Of a stretch of DNA of 64,000 nt, positions 25,636 through 35,411 are shown in pieces. This DNA is from UBA1046 sp012511325 (lineage in GTDB: Bacteria; Bacillota; Clostridia; Saccharofermentanales; DTU023). The notes under the pieces were generated by a model, which ran no database searches, was not told where the DNA came from, and saw nothing but the letters and a program-made list of their open reading frames with translations. The stretch lies in assembly GCA_050951925.1 (NCBI GenBank), contig JBMNJZ010000001.1, positions 558,001-622,000 of the forward strand, written 5' to 3'. A program made the position numbers and the translations under genes. Numbering within the stretch: position 1 is the stretch's first letter; each line of letters begins with the position of its first letter.

Positions 25636-28065
25636 ATGAAGAAATATGATTTCAAGAAAATCGAACAGAAATGGCAGCAGCATTGGGACGAAAGCGGAGT
25701 CTTTGAGGCGGATCAGCCTGCGGACGGCTATGTCCCGGACAAGCCGAAGTATTATTGCCTGGTGGAATTCCCCTATCCTTCAGGTCAGGGACTCCATGTC
25801 GGCCATCCGCGCAGCTATACGGCTCTGGACGCTATCGCCCGCAAGAAGCGCCTGGAGGGCTATAATGTGCTGTATCCGATGGGATGGGACGCTTTCGGTC
25901 TGCCGACCGAGAATTATGCCTTTGCCGCCAATATTCATCCTGCTGTTGTCACCGAGGATAATATCCGCAGCTTCAAAAAACAGCTAAAGAGCCTGGGCTT
26001 TTCCTTTAACTGGGCCAGGGAAGTCAATACGACCGACCCGGCATACTACCATTGGACGCAATGGATTTTTCTCCAGCTATATAAGCATGGTCTCGCCTAT
26101 AAGAAAGAGATGAATGTCAATTGGTGCCCGGCCTGCAAGATCGTCCTAGCCAATGAGGAAGTGGTTGACGGCGCCTGCGAGCGCTGTGGCGCGCTTACAA
26201 CCCACAGGGTCAAAAGCCAGTGGATGCTGAGGATCACGGACTATGCCGACAAACTCCTGGACGGCCTTGATCGACTGGACTTTATCGATCGCGTCAAGCT
26301 GCAGCAGCGCAATTGGATCGGCCGCTCGCACGGTATGGATATTAAATTCGCTACCACCGGCGGCGATACCCTGATTGTCTATACGACCAGGCCGGATACA
26401 TTGTGGGGAGCGACCTATATGGTCTTGTCGCCCGAACTCGGCCTGCTGGAAGAATGGATTGGGCGGGGGCTGCTATTCAATGTGGAAGAGATCAGGGTTT
26501 ATCAGGCGGAAGCGGCGCGCAAATCAGAATTTGAGCGCTCGCAACTGTCACATGACAAGACCGGTGTCCGTCTGGAGGGCGTCAAGGCCATCAATCCGGT
26601 CAATCAACAAGAAATCCCGATTTTTATTTCCGACTATGTCCTGGCGAGCTATGGCACAGGAGCTATTATGGCGGTGCCCGGGCATGACACCAGGGATTAC
26701 GAGTTTGCCAAGGCTTTCGACCTGCCGATCGTCGAGGTGGTAGCCGGAGGCGATATTTCCAGGGAAGCTTATGTAAGCATTGATGATGGCGTACTGGTCA
26801 ATTCCGGCTTTATTACCGGCCTCTCTGTCACCGAAGGCATAGAGCGAGTCATGAGCTGGCTGGCGGAACACGGCCTTGGCGTGCCCAAAACCAATTACAA
26901 GCTCAGAGACTGGGTTTTCTCGCGCCAGCGCTACTGGGGCGAACCGATCCCGATGGTTTACTGCGAGCAATGCGGCTGGCAGCCGTTGCCGGAATCGGAG
27001 CTGCCCCTGCTGCTGCCGGAAATTCGCTCTTATGAACTGTCCGAGACAGGAGAATCGCCGCTGTCTTTGCTCACTGACTGGGTTCAGACTACTTGTCCTG
27101 CCTGCGGCGGGCCTGCCGTCAGAGAGACCGATACCATGCCGCAATGGGCCGGATCCTCCTGGTATTTTATCCGCTTTACGGATCCGCATTGCACGACCGG
27201 CATTGCCTCTGATGAAGCGATGCGGTACTGGCTGCCGGTCGATTGGTACAACGGCGGCATGGAGCATACTACATTGCATCTGCTCTATAGCCGTTTCTGG
27301 CATCAATTCCTTTACGACATCGGTGCCGTACCTACGCCGGAACCGTATCTCAAGCGCACATCGCACGGTATGATCCTGGGCGAGAACGGCGAGAAAATGT
27401 CGAAGTCGCGCGGCAATGTCGTCAACCCCGACGATATTGTCAATGAATATGGCGCCGATACACTCCGCATGTATGAACTGTTTATCGGCGATTTCGAGAA
27501 GCCTGCTCCCTGGAGCACCAGTTCCATCCGGGGTGTCAGCCGTTATCTGGAACGCGTCTGGGCTCTGCAGGAGAAATTGATTCCCGGCACGGCCTACCGC
27601 CCGGAAACAGAGACTTTGATGCATCAGACTATCCGCAAAGTTACCAAAGATACGGATACCCTGAAAGCCAATACGGCAATCGCTCAGCTTATGACGCTGG
27701 TCAATCGTTTCTACGAATTGGAAAGCGTCAATCACGCCGAGTACCAGACACTACTGATTTTGCTCAATATCTTCGCGCCCCATATCACGGAAGAGCTGTG
27801 GGAACTGCAAAACTACGGGGGCAATATCACCGGCCAGAAGTGGCCGGTCTGGCAAGAAGAGTTGACCATCGAAGCTACTGTCGAGATCGCGATTCAAGTC
27901 AACGGCAGGATCAAAGCCAGAATTGATCTGCCCCACGATATTTCCCGCGAGGACGCCCTCGCCGCAGCCAAATCAGAAGCGCCGATCGACAGTGAGCTCG
28001 CCGGCAAAACCCTGATCAAGGAAATCTTTGTTCCGGGAAGTCTGATCAATTTCGTAGTGAAATAA
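25636..28065 (+). CDS. leuS: Leucyl-tRNA synthetase
   Basis: A class I synthetase of 809 residues. The HIGH-type motif is in YPSGQGLHVGHPRS, a zinc-like CPAC/CERC pair follows, the CP1 editing domain shows YTTRPDTLWGA and GTGAIMAVPGHDTRDYEFA, and KMSKS lies around Lys587. I chose ATG 25636 because family homology begins at MKKYDFKKIEQKWQ and AGAGGA is upstream; an earlier in-frame start at 25528 would add 36 unrelated residues. No T-box hallmark was found in the 270-base upstream gap, although leuS in this phylum often has one. Confidence 0.96.
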   Translation: MKKYDFKKIEQKWQQHWDESGVFEADQPADGYVPDKPKYYCLVEFPYPSGQGLHVGHPRSYTALDAIARKKRLEGYNVLYPMGWDAFGLPTENYAFAANIHPAVVTEDNIRSFKKQLKSLGFSFNWAREVNTTDPAYYHWTQWIFLQLYKHGLAYKKEMNVNWCPACKIVLANEEVVDGACERCGALTTHRVKSQWMLRITDYADKLLDGLDRLDFIDRVKLQQRNWIGRSHGMDIKFATTGGDTLIVYTTRPDTLWGATYMVLSPELGLLEEWIGRGLLFNVEEIRVYQAEAARKSEFERSQLSHDKTGVRLEGVKAINPVNQQEIPIFISDYVLASYGTGAIMAVPGHDTRDYEFAKAFDLPIVEVVAGGDISREAYVSIDDGVLVNSGFITGLSVTEGIERVMSWLAEHGLGVPKTNYKLRDWVFSRQRYWGEPIPMVYCEQCGWQPLPESELPLLLPEIRSYELSETGESPLSLLTDWVQTTCPACGGPAVRETDTMPQWAGSSWYFIRFTDPHCTTGIASDEAMRYWLPVDWYNGGMEHTTLHLLYSRFWHQFLYDIGAVPTPEPYLKRTSHGMILGENGEKMSKSRGNVVNPDDIVNEYGADTLRMYELFIGDFEKPAPWSTSSIRGVSRYLERVWALQEKLIPGTAYRPETETLMHQTIRKVTKDTDTLKANTAIAQLMTLVNRFYELESVNHAEYQTLLILLNIFAPHITEELWELQNYGGNITGQKWPVWQEELTIEATVEIAIQVNGRIKARIDLPHDISREDALAAAKSEAPIDSELAGKTLIKEIFVPGSLINFVVK

Positions 28066-28102
28066 AGCTAAAATACTCGCCATAATTTCTGTGAGGTAAT
28101 AA

Positions 28103-29248
28103 ATGCAAATTGTCAAAGGTAAAGCTTGGTTTAAATCCCGCCATTATAAGACGCTGAACGAGATGCTGCGGGCAAGCTGCTCTCGTTTCCCCGATAATCC
28201 CTGCGTTCGCTATCGTCTGAATCCGCAAGATCAGACGATCACGGTCCGCTACCGCCAGATGCAGTCCGACATTCTGGCCCTGCAGTACGCACTGCGCGGC
28301 TTGCAGATTGAGGACGGGAGGATCGCAGTGATCGGCGAGAACAGCTATTTCTGGATGTTGTCCTATCTGGCCACGGTTTGCGGCGCCGGTATGATCGTGC
28401 CTCTGGATCGCATGCTCAAGGGCCCCGAGATAGCTTCTTTGATCAAGCGCGCCCAGGTCGGGCTGATTTTCTATGATGCTTCTTTCCATGATACCATCGC
28501 CGAAATCGCTGCCGAACAGGAGCAATTGCAGACTCTGGTTATGATGCAGCAAGGCCGTGGCCGGGTCCAGGATCGCCGGGAGATCCTGGATCGGATGACC
28601 CGGCTTGACGCTGCGGGTATTTTAGCGAAGGCTGACAGGATCGCCCCGGCACCCGGCCGGGATGTGCCCGGATTTACGAACTATACCTTTGAGGACTTGA
28701 TCACTTTTGGTTATGCGGAAATGGCCCGGGCCGCAGGTAAACAGCAAGTGGCGACAGCTTTGCTGCAGACAGCGGAAGGCAATAATCGGGCGGATCAGAT
28801 CGCCGCGACAGGGGATCTGTCCTCTCTGTACGACGCCTTCGGCGCACAATTGCCGCCGCCGCCCTATGCAGAGCCCGATCCTGAGGACAGCAAAGTTCTG
28901 ATTTTTACTTCGGGCACCACAGATCTGTCAAAAGGAGTTATGCTCAGCCACCGGGCGCTGACAGCCGATCTGGAAGCTCTGGGAGGGGTCGTGACTTTTG
29001 ATGACAATCTGCGCTCACTGTCGATTTTGCCGCTGCACCATGCCTTTGAAAATACTTGCGGTTTCCTGTGTGTCCTTTATTTTGGCGGCAGCATCCATAT
29101 CTGTGACGGGCTGCGCTATATCCAGCAGAATGCCAAAGAATACCAGGTCGATATGATCATCGGAGTGCGGCGGTATTTGATGCCTTTTATAAGCGCATTC
29201 AAGCTGTCCTTAAAAAAGAAGGCAAAGAGAAGCTGGTTCGCCTTATGA
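28103..29248 (+). CDS. Long-chain acyl-CoA synthetase, N-terminal fragment (frameshifted)
   Basis: The first part of an AMP-forming fatty acid-CoA ligase. The ATP-binding P-loop FTSGTTDLSKGVML and LPLHHAFENTCGFL are typical. The frame is correct up to VDMIIGV (about 29167), where homologues continue with P-x-x-F; after that it reads 27 unrelated residues and stops. The second fragment begins in another frame with the missing continuation. Adding one base near 29168 rejoins the two into one protein of about 690 residues. The start follows GAGGTAAT. As it stands the gene would be inactive, unless the lost base is a sequencing error. Confidence 0.85.
   Translation: MQIVKGKAWFKSRHYKTLNEMLRASCSRFPDNPCVRYRLNPQDQTITVRYRQMQSDILALQYALRGLQIEDGRIAVIGENSYFWMLSYLATVCGAGMIVPLDRMLKGPEIASLIKRAQVGLIFYDASFHDTIAEIAAEQEQLQTLVMMQQGRGRVQDRREILDRMTRLDAAGILAKADRIAPAPGRDVPGFTNYTFEDLITFGYAEMARAAGKQQVATALLQTAEGNNRADQIAATGDLSSLYDAFGAQLPPPPYAEPDPEDSKVLIFTSGTTDLSKGVMLSHRALTADLEALGGVVTFDDNLRSLSILPLHHAFENTCGFLCVLYFGGSIHICDGLRYIQQNAKEYQVDMIIGVRRYLMPFISAFKLSLKKKAKRSWFAL
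29165..29170 (+). other. Position of the one-base deletion splitting the acyl-CoA synthetase
   Basis: The sequence reads GTGCGGCGGTATTT. GTGCCGGCGGTATTT would encode V-P-A-V-F and restore the family pattern G-V-P-x-x-F, so one C appears to be missing. Confidence 0.75.
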
Positions 29249-30171
29249 TCAAATTATCGCGCGGTTTGCGCAAGATCGGCATTGATCTGCGCCGCGTCTT
29301 CTTCAAGAGGATTCTGGAGGGCTTGGGCGGCCGGCTCTGGATTGGCATTGCCGGCGGGGCCGCTATGGACAAGGATGTCATTATCTTCTTCAACGACATC
29401 GGAGTCAGAGTGATCGAGGGCTATGGTCTGACCGAGACGGCGCCGGTAGCGGCCGGCTGCAATCTGCGCGTACTCAAACCGGGAACCGTCGGGCATCCCT
29501 TGACAGGCATTGAAATAGCCATTGACAGCGAAGATCCGAAAGAACCCGGCGAAATCATGATCCGCGGTCCCATTCTGATGAACGGTTACCACAATGATCC
29601 GGAAGCCACAGCTGAGGTGATGGATGAAGACGGCTGGTTCCGCACTGGCGATCTGGGTCTGATCAATCCCAAGGACGACACCCTGACGATCACCGGTCGC
29701 CTCAAGTCGATGATTGTACTGGAGTCAGGGAAGAAGGTTTTCCCGGAGGAGATAGAAGCGGCTCTGAAGACACATGCCTTTATCAAGGATACGATAGTCT
29801 ACGGTCTGGATGACAGCAAGGGCGGAACGATCATCAGCGCCAAGATAGTGCTGGACGAAGATAAGCTGGCGGCCCTGCAGGCCGCGGGAGACAATCTGAC
29901 TGTGAGGGAAAGGCTGGATGAAGTTATCCAGAAGATCAATGCCCAGCTGCCCACCTTTAAGAAAATAAAGACCTATTTCTACAGCAAAAAGGATATGGTT
30001 CAGACCACGACCATGAAAGTTAAGCGCAATGTGGAAATTGAGCGGATCAAGAACTTTATGGACAAACATAAATTGCGCTGGCGCGATCTCAATGGCCTGG
30101 ATTTCGATCTGATCGAATTTATGGATGAGGCGGAGCTGGCATCGCTGATTAAAGTACAAATCAGTAATTAG
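29245..30171 (+). CDS. Long-chain acyl-CoA synthetase, C-terminal fragment (frameshifted)
   Basis: The remainder of the acyl-CoA synthetase. Motifs: YGLTETAPVAAG (acyl-adenylate motif), GWFRTGDLG, and GRLKSMIVLESGKKVFPEEIE, as in FadD-like enzymes of Clostridia. The ATG at 29245 is only the first Met of the open frame. In the same frame upstream, bases 29161-29244 already read AVFDAFYKRIQAVLKKEG, the proper continuation of the N-terminal fragment. The whole enzyme would activate free fatty acids to acyl-CoA at the membrane. Confidence 0.85.
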   Translation: MIKLSRGLRKIGIDLRRVFFKRILEGLGGRLWIGIAGGAAMDKDVIIFFNDIGVRVIEGYGLTETAPVAAGCNLRVLKPGTVGHPLTGIEIAIDSEDPKEPGEIMIRGPILMNGYHNDPEATAEVMDEDGWFRTGDLGLINPKDDTLTITGRLKSMIVLESGKKVFPEEIEAALKTHAFIKDTIVYGLDDSKGGTIISAKIVLDEDKLAALQAAGDNLTVRERLDEVIQKINAQLPTFKKIKTYFYSKKDMVQTTTMKVKRNVEIERIKNFMDKHKLRWRDLNGLDFDLIEFMDEAELASLIKVQISN

Positions 30172-30183
30172 CCCTGAATAATT

Positions 30184-31152
30184 ATGAGCGATCCGGATGA
30201 TAAGGCAGCACAAAGGACAGGCTCTACGGCGGGAGAGTCTGCGACGGCCGACAGGCAAAAATTGTCGGCGGGACGAGCCCTGCTGAGCAAGTTTAAGTCT
30301 TTGCAACGCTTTGGTCCGATCTCATTTCTGGTGGAGTGGATAAGATGCCTGAGTGAGCACAGGGTCAGCCTGGTCGGAGCCCAGCTGGCTTATTATCTGA
30401 TGCTGAGCTTTTTCCCCTTTACTATCTTTTTGCTCAGTATCTTCAGTTATTCCAGATTTGGCAGCGAGGAAATTCTGGCCAATCAATTAGCCTTGTTGCC
30501 GGAAGCCTCCTCCAATTTTTTGACGCCGATTCTGCTGAATATTGTCAGGGCCCGCAGTACGGCTCTATTGTCGACTTCGTTGTTTTTGGCTCTGTGGTCG
30601 AGTTCGACCGGCATCAAGAATCTGCTCAATGAAATGAGCAGGATCTTCAATCGGGGGCTGAACAAAAGACCGTTCTGGCGGACCAGATTGGCCGCGGTTG
30701 CCGCTACGGTGCTGATTGCGGTTCTGATGATTCTGATTTTAGCCAGCCAGGTTTTCGGCAGCGTCATCTACAATTATCTGTCCCGCTATTTCGCTTGGAA
30801 TGAGATTTCCTCCACCATCTGGGATGCGTTAGTTACCTATATCCCGCTGGTTATCTTATCTTTGGGCCTGGCTATGCTGTACCGCTATGGTCCGTATTTC
30901 GAGCCGGGCTGTCGCCTGGGCTTCGGAAAGGCTTGGGTCAGCGGCGCTGTCGCCGCTGTCAGCTGGGTCCTGATTTCATATCTGTTTCGTATCTACGTCA
31001 ACAATTTTGCCAATTATGCCAATGTCTACGGCTCCCTGGTCGGTATCGTCCTACTTTTGCTCTGGCTCTACTTTAGCGCTGTGGTGATTATGGCCGGGTC
31101 TGTTTTTGCCTCCGTCTGGCAGGAACGAAGCCGCAGAAGAATGGTACAATAA
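30184..31152 (+). CDS. YihY/virulence factor BrkB family membrane protein
   Basis: A 322-residue membrane protein with six hydrophobic segments and the family hallmarks: LVGAQLAYYLMLSFFPFTIFLLS near the N-terminus, NLLNEMSRIFNRG, YRYGPY, and YGSLVGIVLLLLWLYFSAVVIMAGS near the C-terminus. The family was once wrongly called ribonuclease BN; its actual role is not settled and a transport function is suspected. The first 45 residues are hydrophilic. The gene starts 12 bases after the acyl-CoA synthetase, so the two are probably co-transcribed. Confidence 0.88.
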   Translation: MSDPDDKAAQRTGSTAGESATADRQKLSAGRALLSKFKSLQRFGPISFLVEWIRCLSEHRVSLVGAQLAYYLMLSFFPFTIFLLSIFSYSRFGSEEILANQLALLPEASSNFLTPILLNIVRARSTALLSTSLFLALWSSSTGIKNLLNEMSRIFNRGLNKRPFWRTRLAAVAATVLIAVLMILILASQVFGSVIYNYLSRYFAWNEISSTIWDALVTYIPLVILSLGLAMLYRYGPYFEPGCRLGFGKAWVSGAVAAVSWVLISYLFRIYVNNFANYANVYGSLVGIVLLLLWLYFSAVVIMAGSVFASVWQERSRRRMVQ

Positions 31153-31236
31153 ATTATTGCGGCAAAGGATTTGTGATTCCGATTGTTCCGGACGACAGGT
31201 TTCTTTGCCGGCTAGGATTATTGGGGAGGATTAGCG

Positions 31237-32304
31237 ATGAGGAAAATCATTCTGACCGGAGACAGACCGACGGGTCAGCTGCATCTGGGGCATTATGTCG
31301 GGTCGCTCAGGCGCCGGGTCATTCTGCAGAATTCAGGCGAGTATGCTGAGATTTTTATTATGATTGCCGATGCTCAGGCCTTGACGGACAATGCCGACAA
31401 TCCCGCGAAAATCAGACAGAGTATCCTGGAGGTTGCGACGGATTATCTGGCTGCAGGCCTTGATCCCGAACGGACAACGATTCTGATCCAGTCGCAGATT
31501 CCGGAGTTGTACGAGCTTACCGCTTATTATCTCAACTTGGTTACCGTCGCCAGGCTGGAACGCAATCCAACCGTCAAATCCGAAATCAAGACACGGGAAT
31601 TCGATAAAAGTGTGCCCGTAGGCTTCTTCACTTATCCGATCAGCCAGGCCGCTGATATTACGGCTTTCCAGGCTACTACGGTGCCCGTGGGCGAAGATCA
31701 GGCTCCGATGCTGGAGCAGACACGTGAGATCGTCCATAAATTTAACTCAGTCTATGGCGAGACTCTGGTTATGCCCGATATACTATTGCCGGAGAAAAAA
31801 CTCTGGGCCAGACTGCCCGGCACGGACGGCAAAGCCAAAATGTCCAAGTCGCTCGGCAATTGTATTTATCTGGCGGAATCAGCAGCTGAAGTGAAGAAAA
31901 AGGTCATGAGCATGTACACTGATCCCAATCACATCCGAGTATCCGATCCCGGTCAGATTGAGGGAAATGTGGTCTTCACCTATCTGGACGCCTTTGCTAC
32001 AGATGAGCATTTCCAAGCTCTGTGGCCGGATTATGCTGATCTCTCGGAGTTGAAAGCCCATTATCAGCGCGGCGGGCTGGGGGATGTCAAAGTCAAAAAC
32101 TTCCTCAATAAAGTTCTGGAGATTGAATTGGATCCGATCCGGCAGCGGCGCGCCGAGTGGTCCGGCCGGGTGCCTGAGATCGTGGAAATTTTGAAAGCGG
32201 GAACAGCTAAAGCGAGAGAGAAAGCCGCCGAGACTTTGCAGGCTGTCAAAGAGGCAATGCGGATTGATTATTTCGGCGAGAGCTATCTGGGCAGGGAGAT
32301 CTGA
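31237..32304 (+). CDS. trpS: Tryptophanyl-tRNA synthetase
   Basis: A class I synthetase of 355 residues. The HIGH-like motif is in TGDRPTGQLHLGHYVGS (His16-His19), and KMSKS lies at AKMSKSLGN (about residue 201). GGGAGG precedes the ATG by 8 bases. No T-box or trp leader is visible in the short 84-base upstream gap. Confidence 0.95.
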   Translation: MRKIILTGDRPTGQLHLGHYVGSLRRRVILQNSGEYAEIFIMIADAQALTDNADNPAKIRQSILEVATDYLAAGLDPERTTILIQSQIPELYELTAYYLNLVTVARLERNPTVKSEIKTREFDKSVPVGFFTYPISQAADITAFQATTVPVGEDQAPMLEQTREIVHKFNSVYGETLVMPDILLPEKKLWARLPGTDGKAKMSKSLGNCIYLAESAAEVKKKVMSMYTDPNHIRVSDPGQIEGNVVFTYLDAFATDEHFQALWPDYADLSELKAHYQRGGLGDVKVKNFLNKVLEIELDPIRQRRAEWSGRVPEIVEILKAGTAKAREKAAETLQAVKEAMRIDYFGESYLGREI

Positions 32305-32409
32305 GGCGCTGGCTTTTTCGCGATAATTTTAGGTATATTACGAAGGTATAAAAACAACTAAATAACGGTTATAACGGTTGACTTGGACGCTGTTAAATTA
32401 GGAGGGGTA

Positions 32410-33345
32410 ATGAAACATCGTACAACCAAGGCAGTAATTATCAGCTTGCTGACATGTGTAATCTGGGGTTTCAGTTTTTTATTCACAAGAAGTATAGTTA
32501 TCCGTATTCACTTTTTGTCTTTGCTGAGTTGGCGCTTTCTGATCGCGACCCTGGCTTTTCTGCTCTTGATCCGGCTGAAGGTCTTCAAGATTAATCTCAA
32601 AGGCAAAAAACTTAGGCCATTGATATATATTTCTATTGCGGAACCGATAATTTTTTTCACCTGCGAATCAATCGGCCTGTATCTGACCTCAACCACCGAA
32701 TCCAGCTTGATGATCGCCACGATTCCGATTGTTACTATGCTGATCGGCATCCCTATTGCCGGAGAGATGCCGACTAAAAAACAGGCCGTTGCTATTATCC
32801 TGTCCGTAGTGGGTGTGGTGGTGATTATTCTGGGGCAGAGCAGGAGACTGGGCTTTAATATCCTTGGCTATATTGTGCTCTTGATAGCGGTTATAAGCGG
32901 TTCGGTCTTCGCCGCTTTGTCCGCTAAATATTCGGAATATACCAGCGTAGAGAAGAGTTTTGCTATGGTAGTGATCGGTCTGATCGGTTTTGGCGGCGGA
33001 GCGCTGGCATATAATCTGCTGCGAGGTACGGTAAGAGAATGGCTGCTTCTGCCTTTTCAGGATCGCGAGTTTCTGATTGCTATTTTGTATTTGGGTTTGC
33101 TGGCCTCGATCATCTGCTATGTCGGTCAGCAGTACAGCCTTTCAATTATCGGCTTAAACCGCAATACCTCTTTCTCAGGCGTGATAACCCTTACTTCCGT
33201 TCTGGCCGGCATTTTTATTCTGGACGAGAAACTTAGCCTCAGCATGTTAGTTGGTGGTATCATTGTGGTGCTGGGTGTTTACGGTGCCAATTATTACACA
33301 CCGCAAAGAGAACACGATAAAGCAAAATGTCCGCAGGACGAATAA
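32410..33345 (+). CDS. DMT superfamily transporter (EamA domains)
   Basis: A membrane protein of 311 residues with about ten hydrophobic segments arranged as two EamA repeats, ending with the motif LTSVLAGIFILDEKLSLSMLVGGIIVVLGVYG. Such proteins mostly export metabolites or amino acids. ATG 32410 follows AGGAGGGG; an in-frame TTG at 32383 lacks a binding site. It starts the long plus-strand cluster: the binding-protein gene of a Pot-type importer begins 23 bases after its stop. The substrate is unknown. Confidence 0.9.
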   Translation: MKHRTTKAVIISLLTCVIWGFSFLFTRSIVIRIHFLSLLSWRFLIATLAFLLLIRLKVFKINLKGKKLRPLIYISIAEPIIFFTCESIGLYLTSTTESSLMIATIPIVTMLIGIPIAGEMPTKKQAVAIILSVVGVVVIILGQSRRLGFNILGYIVLLIAVISGSVFAALSAKYSEYTSVEKSFAMVVIGLIGFGGGALAYNLLRGTVREWLLLPFQDREFLIAILYLGLLASIICYVGQQYSLSIIGLNRNTSFSGVITLTSVLAGIFILDEKLSLSMLVGGIIVVLGVYGANYYTPQREHDKAKCPQDE

Positions 33346-33368
33346 TAGTATTTCCGGAGGAGGATGAA

Positions 33369-34487
33369 ATGAAAAAACTTTTAGCGCTTTTCCTGGTACT
33401 GGTTTTGGTTTTTCCGATCTTGGGCTGCCAATCCGGTACAGGCAGTGCCGAAACCACTGAAGTTGAGCCGGAGCAGACAGAGGCAACCGGCGAGAGAAGG
33501 ACATTGACCGTGGCCAACTGGCAGGGATATGGCTCTGATGCTGAATATGCTGTCAAGCCCTTTGAAGAAAAATATAACTGTAAAGTTGTACACCAATATT
33601 TTGATTCCGAAGAGGCATTGCTGAATATGCTCAGAACCGGCGGCCTGGGCAAAATAGATGTTGTCTTGCCTAATATGGCCTATGTTGCTACCGGCAAGCG
33701 GGAAAATCTGTTTAGTCCTTTGGATAAGACCAAACTCGAAAACTTTGGCGATTTGAAAGAAAATATCCGCGAGCTTCCCGACGTCCTTGATGAAGATGGC
33801 AATCTGCTGGGAGTTGCCTGGACCTGGGGCAGCACAGCACTCGGCTACAATCCGGATGCTGTATCCGAGCCGATTAATTCTTGGGCAGCTCTCTGGGATC
33901 CGGCCAATAAAGGCAAAGTTGCCTATTTCGATGACCATCTCACGGCTATCATGATTGCCGCACTCTATTCCGGACAGGATCCGGAGAATCCGGATCTGAA
34001 TGTAATCAAAGACGTACTGTTGCAACTGAAAGATAATACCAGATTATTCTGGTCCAGCTATGATTCTTTTGCCAAGCCCTATGCGGCCGGTGAAATTACC
34101 ATGGGCAGTGTCTGGTCCGGCGCCGCTACTCAGCTCAATGCCGAAGGCGTAAAGATAGAATATGTATATCCTGTTGAGGGCGCGGTAGTCTGGACGGACT
34201 ACTGGTGTATCCCGGTAAATGCGCCGAATGAAGATCTGGCCTATGCCTGGATTAACTGGATGACCTCAGTTGAATTCCAGTCGGAATATGCTTCCGATCT
34301 GGCTGCGCAGCCGCCGATTCCGGCCAATACCAAGGTATATGAGGTTCTGAGCCCTGAGGTCAGGGCAGCCCTCTACATTGAAGATATTGAAAATATACCC
34401 AAGAAGGTGGCTTTCCAGAAAGAACTGCCGCCGGAGGTCAATCAGGCCTGGCTCGATCTCTGGAATGAGGTCAAAGCTACAAATTAG
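33369..34487 (+). CDS. potD: PotD-like substrate-binding lipoprotein of an ABC importer
   Basis: An extracellular binding protein of 372 residues with lipoprotein Cys20 (FPILGC) and an acidic linker. The mature domain reads LTVANWQGYGSDAEYAVKPFEEKYNCKV, then GKIDVVLPN and VAWTWGSTALGYNPD, as in PotD/PotF-type proteins that bind polyamines or related amines. ATG 33369 is preceded by GGAGGAGGA. True ligand identity is uncertain, because family members also bind other compounds, and the unusual neighbours (hydrolase, glycosidase, sugar kinase) suggest something other than plain spermidine. Confidence 0.87.
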   Translation: MKKLLALFLVLVLVFPILGCQSGTGSAETTEVEPEQTEATGERRTLTVANWQGYGSDAEYAVKPFEEKYNCKVVHQYFDSEEALLNMLRTGGLGKIDVVLPNMAYVATGKRENLFSPLDKTKLENFGDLKENIRELPDVLDEDGNLLGVAWTWGSTALGYNPDAVSEPINSWAALWDPANKGKVAYFDDHLTAIMIAALYSGQDPENPDLNVIKDVLLQLKDNTRLFWSSYDSFAKPYAAGEITMGSVWSGAATQLNAEGVKIEYVYPVEGAVVWTDYWCIPVNAPNEDLAYAWINWMTSVEFQSEYASDLAAQPPIPANTKVYEVLSPEVRAALYIEDIENIPKKVAFQKELPPEVNQAWLDLWNEVKATN

Positions 34488-34556
34488 GATCAATCACGGG
34501 CAAAAGGACGGGAATAGCACAGATTCCGTCTGCCGGCGCTGTTTGGGGGGGAGAGT

Positions 34557-35411
34557 ATGATGACAAAGTCGAGGATAAAAACCTGGTTGCTCATGCTGCC
34601 CGGAGCCGGTACCTTGCTATCACTCGTCCTTTTGCCCTTATCTCTGCTGCTTCTGTTCAGCCTGGTTACTGGCAATCAGATCAGTCTGAGCGGCGCGCTT
34701 AGTTTTAAAAATTATCTGAATATTTTCGAGCAAGGTCTCTTTGGCCCGCTGATGTGGAAGTCCATCCGCATGGGCTTGCTGGTGACGGCCAGTTCAATTT
34801 TGATCGGCTATCCGGTTGCCTACGGTCTGGCGAAAGTTGTCAAGCCCAGATGGCGCAATTTCCTGGTAGTCATGATCATCATTCCCTTTTTTACCTCGCA
34901 GCTGCTGCTGATATATTCGCTGATGGTGATGCTGCAGTCGCAAGGTCCGGTCATGACTTTCCTGGCCTTGTTCGGACTGGATCCGACCCGCTCGATTCTC
35001 TACAGCAATACCGCAGTCTATCTGATCTTGCTTTATCAGTTTTTGCCCTATATGGTGCTCTCACTGTATTCTTCGCTGGTTAAGATCGATGACAATATCG
35101 TATTTGCGGCCAGGAGCATGGGAGCCAGCCGGATACGTGTTTTCATTGATATTATTTTGCCCTTGACCGCCCCGGCGCTGTTCTCAGGTATTATTCTGGT
35201 TTTTATTCCGGTGGCGGGCAGTTTCGTTGAGTCCAATCTGGCCGGCGGTACCAAGGGCATGATGATCGGTTCCCTGATTGACTCTAATTTCTCGGTTTCT
35301 CTGAATATGGGGCGGGGCTGCGCGCTCTGTGTTTTATTCCTGCTGATCATGTCCGTCCTGACCTTTGCTTTGCAAAGAGCAATCAGATATTTGGAGGGGA
35401 GGAGACTGTGA
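34557..35411 (+). CDS. potB: PotB-like ABC transporter permease
   Basis: A membrane subunit of 284 residues with six hydrophobic segments. The coupling loop AARSMGASRIRVFIDIILPLTAPAL carries the EAA-type motif. The preceding 69-base gap contains a short imperfect hairpin (GACGG/CCGTC with AAT/ATT), a common site for lowering expression after the binding-protein gene. Its stop overlaps the potC start (GTGA). A second in-frame ATG at 34560 is equally possible as the start. Confidence 0.92.
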   Translation: MMTKSRIKTWLLMLPGAGTLLSLVLLPLSLLLLFSLVTGNQISLSGALSFKNYLNIFEQGLFGPLMWKSIRMGLLVTASSILIGYPVAYGLAKVVKPRWRNFLVVMIIIPFFTSQLLLIYSLMVMLQSQGPVMTFLALFGLDPTRSILYSNTAVYLILLYQFLPYMVLSLYSSLVKIDDNIVFAARSMGASRIRVFIDIILPLTAPALFSGIILVFIPVAGSFVESNLAGGTKGMMIGSLIDSNFSVSLNMGRGCALCVLFLLIMSVLTFALQRAIRYLEGRRL

